This document shows, one piece after another, positions 8,673-16,485 of a stretch of DNA of 64,000 nucleotides; the stretch's first letter is position 1, and every line of letters starts with the position of its first letter. The stretch lies in assembly GCA_017307355.1 (NCBI GenBank), contig JAFKFG010000027.1:1-64000 (forward strand). Direction: 5' to 3'. The notes below the pieces were generated by a model. It was not told the origin of the DNA, searched no databases, and saw only the letters and a program-made list of their open reading frames with translations. The position numbers and the translations under genes were made by a program. Origin of the DNA: Alphaproteobacteria bacterium (GTDB taxonomy: Bacteria; Pseudomonadota; Alphaproteobacteria; Micropepsales; Micropepsaceae).

Positions 8673-8690
8673 CTTCAAGTTCACTTGAGG
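8673..8690. promoter_or_regulatory. SoxR/MerR-type operator palindrome
   Basis: CTTCAAGT (8673-8680) and ACTTGAGG (8683-8690) form a near-perfect inverted repeat with a 2-base centre; the inner TCAAGT/ACTTGA arms are exact. It differs by only a few bases from the classical SoxR box CCTCAAGTTAACTTGAGG. It lies 7 bases before the MerR gene start and 36 bases before the divergent methyltransferase start, well placed to control both. Confidence 0.7.
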
Positions 8691-8697
8691 TCAAGCG

Positions 8698-9186
8698 ATG
8701 AAGGATCTGGATATCGCAGAGGTGGCGCGCGCCTCCGGAATGGCCGCTTCGGCTTTGCGCTTCTATGAGGAACAGGGCCTGATCGCGCCCATCGGCCGTC
8801 ACGGCCTCAAGCGGCTGTTCGACCCGGGCGTGCTGGAACGGCTGAAGCTGATCGCGCTGGGCCGCGCCGCCGGCTTTTCCCTTGCCGAGATCGCCGCCAT
8901 GTTCGCGGAGGGCGGCCGTCCCCGCATCGACCGCAGGAAACTCGCCGCCAAGGCCGACGAGCTGGATCGCACCATCCGCGAACTGGGCGCGCTCCGCGAC
9001 GGGCTGCGCCATGCCGCCGCCTGCCCCGCACGGGATCACCTGGAATGCCCCAGCTTCCGCCGCCTGTTGCGGGCGGCATGGTCGGGCGCGATCCATCCTC
9101 CCGGCGCCCCAAAACAAGCCAGGAAGTTCCGCCGCCCGGCTTCGACCAAGCGCCGTACGGTTTCGACCGGCGTCGGGCGGTCTTGA
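8698..9186 (+). CDS. MerR family transcriptional regulator
   Basis: 162 residues. The N-terminal MerR winged helix is clear: DIAEVARASGMAASALRFYEEQGLIAPIGRHGLKRLFDPGVLERLKLIALGRAAGFSLAEIAAMF (about residues 5-70), followed by a dimerisation helix. After it comes a CPARDHLECPSFRRLL segment with two cysteines, then a basic Pro/Arg-rich tail (about residues 130-162). The SoxR 2Fe-2S cluster motif CxxCxC is absent, so despite a SoxR-like operator it is not canonical SoxR. It probably autoregulates and controls the divergent methyltransferase/DUF2938 genes. The signal is unknown. Confidence 0.85.
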   Translation: MKDLDIAEVARASGMAASALRFYEEQGLIAPIGRHGLKRLFDPGVLERLKLIALGRAAGFSLAEIAAMFAEGGRPRIDRRKLAAKADELDRTIRELGALRDGLRHAAACPARDHLECPSFRRLLRAAWSGAIHPPGAPKQARKFRRPASTKRRTVSTGVGRS

Positions 9187-9219
9187 CCCGCCGCCGCTTC
9201 GGATGCGCTATTTTCAGCC

Positions 9220-10338
9220 ATGACCGGCACGGCGTTGAAGATGGCCATCACCCCGGCGACACCCCATGTCGACCGCCGCGTCGCTTTGGGGTCGCTGGTG
9301 GGCTTCTGGGTGTTCTATTTCGTCCTCAACACCGCCCGCATGGCCATCGCCCAGCAGGACAATCAATTCGAGATGATGGGCCGGCGCACCGGCGTGGTGC
9401 TGATCGGCATCGTGCTGTCGCTTCTCATGTATTGGGTTCTGCGCAGCCTGGAAGGCCGCTCCATGCGCACCCTATTGACGGCGGCTTTCCTGGTGTCGAT
9501 CCCCGCCTCCATCGCTTATGCCTTCGTCAATTTCGCCGCCTTCTATCTGATCGCGCCCACCAGCTCGATGATGAGCGAAATGGCGATGATGCACGCCAAG
9601 CATGAGAGTGTGCTGGAAGTGATCACCGATTCCGCCGTCAGCTGGTATTTCTTCGTCGCCGCCTGGGGCGTGCTCTATGTGGCGCTGTCCTATGCCGCCA
9701 AGGTGGGCCAGGCCGAGCGCAACGCCGCCGCCTACCGGGCCCAGGCCCAGGCGGCGCAGCTTCGCGCGTTGCGCTATCAGATCAACCCGCATTTCCTGTT
9801 CAACACCCTCAACTCGCTGTCGGCCCTGGTGCTGCGCCATCGCACCGAGGAAGCCGAGCGCATGATCACCAACCTCGCCACCTTCTTCCGCACCAGCCTG
9901 ACCAACGATCCGGCGGCGGATGTGGCGCTGTCCGACGAAATCGACATGCAGCGCCTTTATCTGGAGATCGAGCGCATCCGCTTTCCCGAACGCCTGTCGG
10001 TGGTGATCGACGTGCCCGAGGAGCTGGAGGATGCGCGGGTGCCCGGCCTGATCCTGCAGCCCTTGATCGAAAACGCCGTCAAGCATGGCGTGGCGCATTC
10101 CTCGCGGCCCGTCACCATCACCATCCGGGCGCGGGCCATCAATGATTCCGTGCATCTGAGCGTGGAAGACGACGCGGATGGCGGCGCCTTTTCCACCCAT
10201 GGCGGCGGCGTGGGGCTGAGCAATGTGGAGGGGCGCCTCGCCGCCCGCTTCGACGGCGCCGCCCATGCGCGCCATGGCCTGCGCGACGGCGGCGGCTTCC
10301 GCGTCGATCTCACCATGCCCCTGATGCGCGATGCCTGA
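9220..10338 (+). CDS. LytS-type sensor histidine kinase (His_kinase family)
   Basis: 372 residues. Four hydrophobic segments (about 22-40, 57-76, 84-112, 140-162) form a membrane sensor without a recognisable ligand domain. A short helical linker leads to the His_kinase signature LRYQINPHFLFNTLNSLSAL with the phospho-acceptor histidine at residue 191. The HATPase domain follows with PLIENAVKHG (N box) and GGGVGLSNVEGRL (G box). The stop overlaps the start of the LytTR response regulator by 8 bases, so the pair is translationally coupled and forms one two-component system. Confidence 0.9.
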   Translation: MTGTALKMAITPATPHVDRRVALGSLVGFWVFYFVLNTARMAIAQQDNQFEMMGRRTGVVLIGIVLSLLMYWVLRSLEGRSMRTLLTAAFLVSIPASIAYAFVNFAAFYLIAPTSSMMSEMAMMHAKHESVLEVITDSAVSWYFFVAAWGVLYVALSYAAKVGQAERNAAAYRAQAQAAQLRALRYQINPHFLFNTLNSLSALVLRHRTEEAERMITNLATFFRTSLTNDPAADVALSDEIDMQRLYLEIERIRFPERLSVVIDVPEELEDARVPGLILQPLIENAVKHGVAHSSRPVTITIRARAINDSVHLSVEDDADGGAFSTHGGGVGLSNVEGRLAARFDGAAHARHGLRDGGGFRVDLTMPLMRDA

Positions 10339-11074
10339 AACGCCGCTGCGCACATTGATCGTCGATGACGAGCCGCTGGCGGTGGAGCGGCTGCAGATTC
10401 TCTGTGCCCGCATTCCGGGCCTGATATTGGTCGGCACCGCCGCCGACGGCGCCGGGGCGCTGCGGCTGATCGAAAGCCTGTCGCCGGACCTGCTGCTGCT
10501 GGACATCCAGATGCCCGGCATGGACGGCATGGCGGTGGCCCAGGTGCTGGCCAGCCGGTCCCAGCGCCCCGCCCTGATCTTCGTCACCGCCTTCGACCAG
10601 TTCGCGGTGGCCGCCTTCGACGTCGCCGCGGTGGATTATTTGCTCAAGCCCGTGGAAGCCGAGCGATTGGAACGCGCCGTGGCCCGCATCCGCGACCGGA
10701 TCGGTGACGCCGCTGCCGCCGCGCCGCCTTCGCCCTGGACCCGGGAATTCTGGGTGCCGCATAGGAGCGGCATCGTGCGGATCGCGGCGGGCGACATCGA
10801 TTTGGTGGAGGCGGAGCGCGATTACATGCGCCTGCATGTCGGCCCGCGCTCGTTCCTGCTGCACGAAACCATAACCGGGCTGGAACGCCAACTCGATCCG
10901 GCGCTATTCGTGCGCCTGCACCGCTCCACCCTGGTGCGCCGCGACCGCATCGCCGGCTTCCGGCATAACGGTGCGGGCACCTGGGAAGCGCAGTTGCGCG
11001 ATGGCCGCTGGCTGCGGGTGGGCCGTACCTATCTCAGCAATGCCCGCGCCATGGCAGCGCGCAGCAAGGCATAG
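10331..11074 (+). CDS. LytTR family response regulator
   Basis: 247 residues. The receiver domain has the acidic pair VDDEP at 11-15, the phosphorylated aspartate in LLLLDIQMPGMDG (Asp 58) and a VDYLLKPVE lysine. A LytTR DNA-binding domain follows (about residues 140-240), with DIDLVEAERDYMRLHVG, FVRLHRSTLVRRDRIAGF and LRVGRTYLSNAR. It overlaps the kinase gene by 8 bases and is its cognate partner. LytTR regulators often control envelope or secreted functions; the nearest candidate target, the UrcA-like gene, is convergent, so the targets remain unknown. Confidence 0.92.
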   Translation: MPETPLRTLIVDDEPLAVERLQILCARIPGLILVGTAADGAGALRLIESLSPDLLLLDIQMPGMDGMAVAQVLASRSQRPALIFVTAFDQFAVAAFDVAAVDYLLKPVEAERLERAVARIRDRIGDAAAAAPPSPWTREFWVPHRSGIVRIAAGDIDLVEAERDYMRLHVGPRSFLLHETITGLERQLDPALFVRLHRSTLVRRDRIAGFRHNGAGTWEAQLRDGRWLRVGRTYLSNARAMAARSKA

Positions 11075-11091
11075 CGTTACATCGCCCGGCA

Positions 11092-11457
11092 TTACATCGA
11101 AGGCGTGGGGGCGCGCGTACCCGCCATCTTGCGGGCATTCTCGGCCGCCGCGACCATGGCATCGACCCTGGACTGTACTTCGGCATGGGCCGCCTTGCTG
11201 CAGGCCGCGTAATTCGCCTGCTCCCAGGTCGAGCGCGCATGGGACGAGCCGCAGATATTGTCGACCGCATGGCCGATGCGCTGCTGCAGAACGGCGCGAC
11301 CGGCATTGCTGGCCAGGTCCAGGTCGCTGGCATCGATGCCGACGCTGCGCGTCTGGGCGCCCGCCTGCACAGCGGTCTGCGCGTCGGCAACACTCGTGCC
11401 GGCGGCCAGCATCAGGGCGGAAGCGAGAATCTTGGAACTATGATGACGGAGGAACAT
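11092..11457 (-). CDS. UrcA family exported protein
   Basis: 121 residues from ATG 11457, with a strong AAGGAG ribosome binding site. A signal peptide (about residues 1-25, ending VADA) is followed by the UrcA pattern: SVGIDASDLDLASNAGRAVLQQRIGHAVDNICG, then CSKAAHAEVQSRVDAMVAA. Two conserved cysteines (in NICG and AACSKA) probably form a disulfide. UrcA proteins are small periplasmic proteins of alphaproteobacteria with no known activity. A longer upstream reading frame lacks support. It converges with the LytTR regulator gene with a 17-base gap. Confidence 0.8.
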   Translation of the reverse strand: MFLRHHSSKILASALMLAAGTSVADAQTAVQAGAQTRSVGIDASDLDLASNAGRAVLQQRIGHAVDNICGSSHARSTWEQANYAACSKAAHAEVQSRVDAMVAAAENARKMAGTRAPTPSM

Positions 11458-11701
11458 GGGGGTCTCCTTCACGGACAGGGGCACGAATGGGGTCTCATCA
11501 GAGTGGCAATGTTGTGTGTCTGTTTGACGGGCCCACCATAGGGATCGCGGGAATCCAAGTCGCCGCGCCTTCGACCGGCGCCGCCGAACTTTCCACCAAC
11601 CGGCATTCCCACCGACGAACCGCAAGCATACTTCGACCAACAGCGGCGCGATGACGCGCCTGAGATCACCACCGCTAGCGACGGTAAGATTTCAGTCCAC
11701 T

Positions 11702-11726
11702 TCATGCTTCGGCAAGCTCAGCATGA
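11702..11726. repeat. REP-like palindrome, copy 1
   Basis: TCATGCT and AGCATGA arms (7 bp) enclose TCGGCAAGCTC. The core GGCAAGCTC is the complement of the GAGCTTGTC loop of the adjacent copy, so the two face each other in inverted orientation, like a REP doublet. Confidence 0.65.
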
Positions 11727-11739
11727 GGAAATCGAATAC

Positions 11740-11768
11740 CCTCACCCTGAGCTTGTCGAAGGGTGAGG
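11740..11768. repeat. REP-like palindrome, copy 2
   Basis: Perfect 9-bp arms CCTCACCCT and AGGGTGAGG with the loop GAGCTTGTCGA. This type of stem with a GAGC(T/C)TGTCGA loop recurs at 18438, 18486 and 18922, which marks a dispersed repeat family. Confidence 0.75.
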
Positions 11769-11833
11769 CCTTCAGCGCGCGGCACGCTTCAGCAAGCGTG
11801 GATAGGAAAATCGCGCATCCTCACATCGGCCGC

Positions 11834-12574
11834 TCACGCGGTATGAAGCTCCATCGCGGCTGACGCTTTCCGGCGGACCGACAACCACCAGACGCCGCCC
11901 GCAATGGCCAGATTCATCGCGGCACGGGCCACGCCTTCCGCGAAATGCGGGAAGGGCGGAAGGAATGCCGACTGCATCAAAAGATGGCCGCAGCCCCGGC
12001 ATCCGGTGTCGTAAAAGATCAGATTCTGGAATCCGCCCACGACGCAGACAATGGCGACCCCGGTGATGATCCAGGCCCTGGGCATCCGCTGCCGCGCGCC
12101 GATCCAATGCAGCAGCCACGCGAACAAAAGCGGCCCGCCAAAAACCACCAGCGTGTTGTAGGCCGTGTAGACCTTGGTCGCGACCCGGGCGGTGGCGGGT
12201 GATGGCTGCATGTGAAACCATGCCCACACAAAGCCGGTGTGATTGATGATCCAGATTTCCAGGAAAATTCCGCCAATCACGCTCAAAGCCAGCAGCGCAA
12301 TCGGCCCCAGCCCGAATACCGCCCAGGGAAAGCGCGATGTCAGAGAGCGCAGTTCGGGCCGTGCCAGCATGGCGTCGGCCAAATCGTTTTCATGACCCAG
12401 CCGCGATAGAGCCCGCGTCTCGGCCAGTTCGCGGCCCGTCCCATCCGTCTTCTCTTCCCGCACCAGATCGTCGAAATGATCGGACAGTTCGCGGACATAA
12501 CGGCGGACATGGCGCGGCGCGATGCCCGCGACAAGAAGGCGTTCGGAGAGGCGATCAAAGCATGGTTGCGGCAT
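11834..12574 (-). CDS. HAAS-domain-like membrane protein, partner of PadR regulator
   Basis: 246 residues. The N-terminal ~90 residues are helical and soluble (RLSERLLVAGIAPRHVRRYVRELSDHFDDLVREE...ALSRLGHENDLADAMLARPELRSL), resembling the HAAS/DUF1700-type domain found in membrane proteins paired with PadR regulators. Four to five membrane helices follow (about 85-108, 130-150, 158-180, 205-225). The PadR gene upstream overlaps its start by 20 bases, so expression is tightly coupled. It is probably a membrane signalling or anti-regulator protein; the precise role is unknown. Confidence 0.65.
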   Translation of the reverse strand: MPQPCFDRLSERLLVAGIAPRHVRRYVRELSDHFDDLVREEKTDGTGRELAETRALSRLGHENDLADAMLARPELRSLTSRFPWAVFGLGPIALLALSVIGGIFLEIWIINHTGFVWAWFHMQPSPATARVATKVYTAYNTLVVFGGPLLFAWLLHWIGARQRMPRAWIITGVAIVCVVGGFQNLIFYDTGCRGCGHLLMQSAFLPPFPHFAEGVARAAMNLAIAGGVWWLSVRRKASAAMELHTA

Positions 12575-12899
12575 GGGCTGTTCCTCCTATCGCAAGACCG
12601 ATGGCATCCGTGATCTGCTGCCAGTGCCGGACCAGGCCGGCCAGATGCTTTTCGCCTTTGCGCGTCAGGGCGTAATAGACCCGCGTGCGCCCGTTCACAA
12701 GCTTGCGGCGGGATTTGAGCATGCCCTCGCGCTCCAGCGCATGCAGCGCCGGATAGACCACGCCCTCGCCCAGCTTGATCGCCTGATTGGTGCGCGCGCG
12801 GATGGCCTGCACCAGCTCATAGCCATACATCTCGCCGCTTTCGAGAGTGCGCAGGATCAAAAGCTCCGGCACGCCGTTCATGAAACTGGGATTGGCCAT
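12555..12899 (-). CDS. PadR family transcriptional regulator
   Basis: 114 residues from ATG 12899. The PadR winged helix is clear: PELLILRTLESGEMYGYELVQAIRARTN, then IKLGEGVVYPALHALEREGMLKSRRKLVNGRTRVYYALTRKGEKHLAGLVRHW. The protein is a short PadR type lacking the long C-terminal dimerisation helix. It overlaps the membrane-protein gene by 20 bases. An inverted repeat just upstream is its probable operator, so autoregulation is likely. An in-frame extension upstream has no start support. Confidence 0.88.
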   Translation of the reverse strand: MANPSFMNGVPELLILRTLESGEMYGYELVQAIRARTNQAIKLGEGVVYPALHALEREGMLKSRRKLVNGRTRVYYALTRKGEKHLAGLVRHWQQITDAIGLAIGGTAHAATML

Positions 12900-12926
12900 G
12901 TCGCATACATCGCAGCTAGAGGCATA

Positions 12927-12949
12927 GATACCTTGCCGCGAGAGGTATC
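12927..12949. promoter_or_regulatory. inverted repeat, probable PadR operator
   Basis: GATACCT (12927-12933) and AGGTATC (12943-12949) are perfect 7-bp arms separated by 9 bases, 28 bases upstream of the PadR start on the minus strand. The spacing places the site over the expected promoter. Confidence 0.6.
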
Positions 12950-12978
12950 GGCTGTCAAGCCCGCCTGCCGGCCTTGCC

Positions 12979-13905
12979 CTAGAACGCCGCCGCCACCGCC
13001 CGCACATGATCGCGCAGCCAGCGATGGGCGGGATTGTTGGTGTGGCGGCTGTGCCAATACATGGAAATGTCCGGCGCGCCGGTCGGCATCGGCAGCGCAT
13101 AGATGGCCAGCCCCATGGGCTTGGCACAGGCTTCGGCGAACTGCATCGGGATGGCCGCGATCAAATCGCTCTGCGCCACCGCCAGGCAAACGCCCGCGAA
13201 TTGCGGCAGGGCCAACACAACCGTGCGCGTGCGGCCGACTTCCGCCAGGGCCTCGTCGATCCAGCCGCTCATGCTGCCGTCGATCGAGCGGATGCCGTGC
13301 GGCAAGCGGCAGAACAGGTCCAGCGGCAAGGCCTCGCCCGGCCCGACACCCGCCGCCGCGATCTGAGGATTATTCGCGGCCGCGATGAGCGCGAAGGGCG
13401 AACCGAACACCGGCTCGCGCGCAACCCAGTCCGGCACGGTCAGCGGCCGCTCCACCGCCAGATCGACGGCATCATCCTGCAGCAGGCGTTCGACCTCGCC
13501 GCGCGCGGTGTCGACCAGCCGCAACCGCACGCACGGCGCCTCGGCGGCGATGCGCGCGTACAGCGGCGGTATCATCAGAAGAGAAACGAAATCGGCGCCG
13601 ATCAGGGAGAAGGTCCGATTGAGCGTTGCCGGATCGAAGCGGCGCGCACCCGCCAGCGCCTGCTCCACCTGACCCAGGGCCTGGCGGATTACCGGCGCGA
13701 TCTCCTCGGCGCGCGGCGTGGGGGCCATTTCGGTCCCGCGCCGCACGAACGGTTGATCGTCCAGCAGGGCGCGCAGGCGGCCCAGCGCCTGGCTGACCGC
13801 CGGTTGCGACAGGCCGATCTGGTCACCGGCCCTGGTGACGCTGCGCTCGCGCACCAGAGCATCGAACACCCGCAACAGGTTGAGATCGAATGCCCCAAAA
13901 TTCAT
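12979..13905 (-). CDS. LysR family transcriptional regulator
   Basis: 308 residues. The N-terminal LysR helix-turn-helix is FDLNLLRVFDALVRERSVTRAGDQIGLSQPAVSQALGRLRALLDDQPFVRRG (residues 6-57). A periplasmic-binding-protein-like effector domain follows, with RTFSLIGADFVSLLMIPPLYARI and a DLAVERPL segment. This layout resembles NodD/PcpR-type LysR proteins. It is divergent from the cupin gene at 14004, with 98 bases between, so the cupin gene is its likely target. The stop lies 79 bases before the PadR gene. Confidence 0.9.
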   Translation of the reverse strand: MNFGAFDLNLLRVFDALVRERSVTRAGDQIGLSQPAVSQALGRLRALLDDQPFVRRGTEMAPTPRAEEIAPVIRQALGQVEQALAGARRFDPATLNRTFSLIGADFVSLLMIPPLYARIAAEAPCVRLRLVDTARGEVERLLQDDAVDLAVERPLTVPDWVAREPVFGSPFALIAAANNPQIAAAGVGPGEALPLDLFCRLPHGIRSIDGSMSGWIDEALAEVGRTRTVVLALPQFAGVCLAVAQSDLIAAIPMQFAEACAKPMGLAIYALPMPTGAPDISMYWHSRHTNNPAHRWLRDHVRAVAAAF

Positions 13906-14003
13906 TCAGCGAATTGCCCCCATACAAAGCCGCGATTTCCATCGGGAAACCCGAACCCCTAAGCCTTCGCGCATGCTTCAACCCTAACAGAAAGGCGTCC
14001 ATC

Positions 14004-14462
14004 ATGTCTTCCGACCGTCTCTGGTTTCTCAACAGCCGTGTCGTCATCCACCGGCCCTCGGCCTCGTCCGCCGACGGCCTGTCGGTGGCCGAACACTGGA
14101 TACCGTTCGGCGATTCCCCGCCGCTGCACGTGCATCACCGGGAGGACGAGATATTCCATGTTCTCGAAGGCGTGGTGCGCTTCTGCGTCGCCGACCAGGA
14201 GATCGTGATCCGGGCCGGCCAAAGCGCCCTGGCGCCCAAAGGCGCGCCCCACACCTTCCGCGTCGAAAGCGAATCCGGAGCCCGGGTGTTGGTCATGGCG
14301 CCAGGCAATGATTTTGAAGGGCTGGTGCGCGACGTATCTGTTCCCGCCGGGCACGATGGCCTGCCGCCGCCTTTCGCACCGACGCCCGCTGCAATCCGGG
14401 CCTTGGCCGAGGCCTGCGAGCGTCATGGCATCACCATCCTGGGGCCGCCGATGGCAGCCTGA
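14004..14462 (+). CDS. cupin domain protein
   Basis: 152 residues from ATG 14004; the frame is open further upstream but overlaps the LysR start. The cupin motif 1 PPLHVHHREDEIFHVLEGVVRF (metal-binding His-x-His...Glu) and motif 2 APKGAPHTFRVES are complete, so it should bind a metal. It resembles quercetin-dioxygenase-like or mannose-6-phosphate-isomerase-like single-domain cupins; the substrate is unknown. Divergent from the LysR gene, which probably regulates it. Confidence 0.82.
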   Translation: MSSDRLWFLNSRVVIHRPSASSADGLSVAEHWIPFGDSPPLHVHHREDEIFHVLEGVVRFCVADQEIVIRAGQSALAPKGAPHTFRVESESGARVLVMAPGNDFEGLVRDVSVPAGHDGLPPPFAPTPAAIRALAEACERHGITILGPPMAA

Positions 14463-14576
14463 GGCGAATTGAGCGCGCGCCGACCGATGATACCGAACCA
14501 GCGCGCGCTCTTGCCAGCTTTGCGGTCCGCCGCCCGGGGCGTTAGCGTTCCGCACCGACCGGCTTGGCTTTGGGGC

Positions 14577-15104
14577 ATGTCATTGAGCGATATTTCGATC
14601 CGCGCGCTTGATTCCGCCGAATGGGAAATGCTGCGGGATTTCCGCTTGCACGCGCTCAAATCCGCGCCGGGCGCCTTCGCCTTGTCGTACGAAGAATGCG
14701 CCGCCTGGAGCCTGCAGCAGTGGCGGGCGGGAATCTCCGCCCCCACGCATCAAATCTTCGGCCTGTTCGACCGGGAAAACTTGATCGGCATCACCGGCGT
14801 CGTCACCCGGCGCGAAGATCCGTCGGGCCAAACGGCGCTGCTGGTGATGTCCTATATCGAACCGGCCTATCGGGGGCGCGGCTTGTCCGATCTGCTGTAT
14901 CAGGCGCGATTGAACTGGATCCGCCAAAGCGGCCGCTTCCGCACGGTTCACGTCTCCCATCGCGCCTCGAACGAGGCGTCGCGCCGGGCGAACCAGCGTC
15001 ACGGTTTCGTCAAGACCGGCGCCCAGCTTTTCCGCTGGCCGGACGGAACCGTCGAAGACGAAGTCCATTACGAACTGACGCTGGAAAAGCACGGGGAAAA
15101 TTAA
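14577..15104 (+). CDS. GNAT family N-acetyltransferase
   Basis: 175 residues from ATG 14577 (MSLSDISIRALDSAEWEMLRDFRLHAL). The GNAT core is visible: an EWEMLRDFRLHALKSAPGAF N-terminal part, then LVMSYIEPAYRGRGLSDLLYQARLNWIR with the acetyl-CoA loop YRGRGLS, and SNEASRRANQRHGFVKTG before the last strand. The acceptor is unknown. An earlier in-frame ATG at 14469 would add 36 low-complexity residues and is less likely. It stands alone between the cupin gene and the MFS transporter gene. Confidence 0.82.
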   Translation: MSLSDISIRALDSAEWEMLRDFRLHALKSAPGAFALSYEECAAWSLQQWRAGISAPTHQIFGLFDRENLIGITGVVTRREDPSGQTALLVMSYIEPAYRGRGLSDLLYQARLNWIRQSGRFRTVHVSHRASNEASRRANQRHGFVKTGAQLFRWPDGTVEDEVHYELTLEKHGEN

Positions 15105-15203
15105 AAGGGGAAAGGTGGAACAGCCATGCGCGCGCCGCACTTGCCGCCCCCAGCGCAAACGGGTAGTTGAGCCGGCCCAAAGTTCTAACGTTCGGAAACG
15201 ATC

Positions 15204-16478
15204 ATGGACGCGACGGCAAAACCTTTGAAGCCCGGCTTCACGCGCTATCAGGTCTTTGTGATCGCGGTCCTGGCCTTCCTGCAATTCACCATCATCCTGG
15301 ACTTCATGATCGTCTCGCCCCTGGGCGCGATGGTGATGCCCAAGCTGCACATCGATCCGCAGCAATTCGCCTGGGTGGTGTCGTCCTATGCCTTCAGCGC
15401 CGCTCTGTCGGGCTTGATGGCGGCGGGCTTCGCCGACCGCTTCGATCGCAAGCGCCTGCTGCTCTTCTTTTATACCGGCTTCACTCTGGGCACGTTGCTC
15501 TGCGGCCTCGCCACGTCTTATCCCATGCTGCTGATGGCCCGCATCGTCACGGGCTTGTTCGGCGGGGTGATCGGTTCGGTGGTGCTGGCCATCGCCACCG
15601 ACCTTTTCCCCCTGGAAATGCGCGGCCGGGTCATGGGCTTCATCCAGACTGCCTTCGCCGCCAGCCAGGTGCTGGGCCTGCCCACCGCGCTCTATTTCGC
15701 CAATCACTGGGATTGGCACGCGCCGTTCCTCGCCATCATCGCCGTGATCGTGCCGGTGGGCATCCTGATCACGCTGGGGATGCGCCCGGTCGATGCGCAT
15801 CTGGCCTTGTGGCAGGAACACAGCCCCTTCGCCCATCTCGCCCACACCGTGACCGAGAAGCGCTACCGCCTCGCCTTCTTCCTGGTGATGCTGCTGCCCA
15901 CCGGCGGCTATATGCTGATGCCGTTCGGCACCGCCTTCATGGTCAACAATGTCGGCATCGCCTTCAGCCACCTGCCCACCATCTATCTGGTCACGGGCCT
16001 GTTCACCGTGTTCGTGGGCCCGGTGGTCGGGCGGATCAGCGACAGCTTCGGCAAGTTCAACACCTTCTGCGCCGGCAGCCTGGTCTCCTTCATCATGGTG
16101 GCGGTCTGGACCAATATCGGCCGCACGCCCCTGTTCGAAGTGATCATCATCAATGTGGTGATGTTCGTGGGCATCTTCTCGCGCATCATTCCCTCCCAGG
16201 CGCTGATCTCGGCGGTGCCCGAACCGTCCAGGCGCGGCGCCTTCAACGCCATCAACGCCTCGTTGCAGCAATTCGCGGGCGCGATCTCCGCCGCCATCGC
16301 GGGCTGGGTGATCGTGGAGCGCCCCGACGGCAGCCTCAGCCACTTCAACTGGCTGGGCTACATCGTGATGGCGATCCTGCTGGTGTCGGTGACGTTGATG
16401 TACTTCCTGCACAAATCCGTCCCCGAACGGACGGCGCAGGGTGCCCGCCCGGCGACGGCGAGCACGGAAACAGCGTGA
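15204..16478 (+). CDS. MFS family transporter
   Basis: 424 residues with 12 predicted membrane helices. The first helix contains QFTIILDFMIVSPLGAMVMP, and the loop 2-3 signature GFADRFDRKRLLL is the MFS motif A. The second half begins at about residue 215 after a cytosolic loop LWQEHSPFAHLAHTVTEKRYR. The sequence resembles drug:H+ antiporter-like or sugar efflux MFS proteins, but the substrate cannot be told. The stop is followed 8 bases later by an unrelated AT-richer gene, which suggests insertion just behind this gene. Confidence 0.88.
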   Translation: MDATAKPLKPGFTRYQVFVIAVLAFLQFTIILDFMIVSPLGAMVMPKLHIDPQQFAWVVSSYAFSAALSGLMAAGFADRFDRKRLLLFFYTGFTLGTLLCGLATSYPMLLMARIVTGLFGGVIGSVVLAIATDLFPLEMRGRVMGFIQTAFAASQVLGLPTALYFANHWDWHAPFLAIIAVIVPVGILITLGMRPVDAHLALWQEHSPFAHLAHTVTEKRYRLAFFLVMLLPTGGYMLMPFGTAFMVNNVGIAFSHLPTIYLVTGLFTVFVGPVVGRISDSFGKFNTFCAGSLVSFIMVAVWTNIGRTPLFEVIIINVVMFVGIFSRIIPSQALISAVPEPSRRGAFNAINASLQQFAGAISAAIAGWVIVERPDGSLSHFNWLGYIVMAILLVSVTLMYFLHKSVPERTAQGARPATASTETA

Positions 16479-16485
16479 AGCGTCG

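Larger units (their letters stand above)
11458..11833. other. intergenic region holding two REP-like palindromes
   Basis: 376 bases between the UrcA-like gene and the HAAS-type membrane gene, both on the minus strand. No convincing open frame. The left part should contain the UrcA promoter. Two palindromes (11702-11726 and 11740-11768, annotated separately) occupy the middle. The rest shows nothing I can name. Confidence 0.6.

Noticed and set aside
8698..9186. Canonical SoxR identity for the MerR protein
   Set aside because: The operator is SoxR-like, but the CxxCxC iron-sulfur motif is missing.
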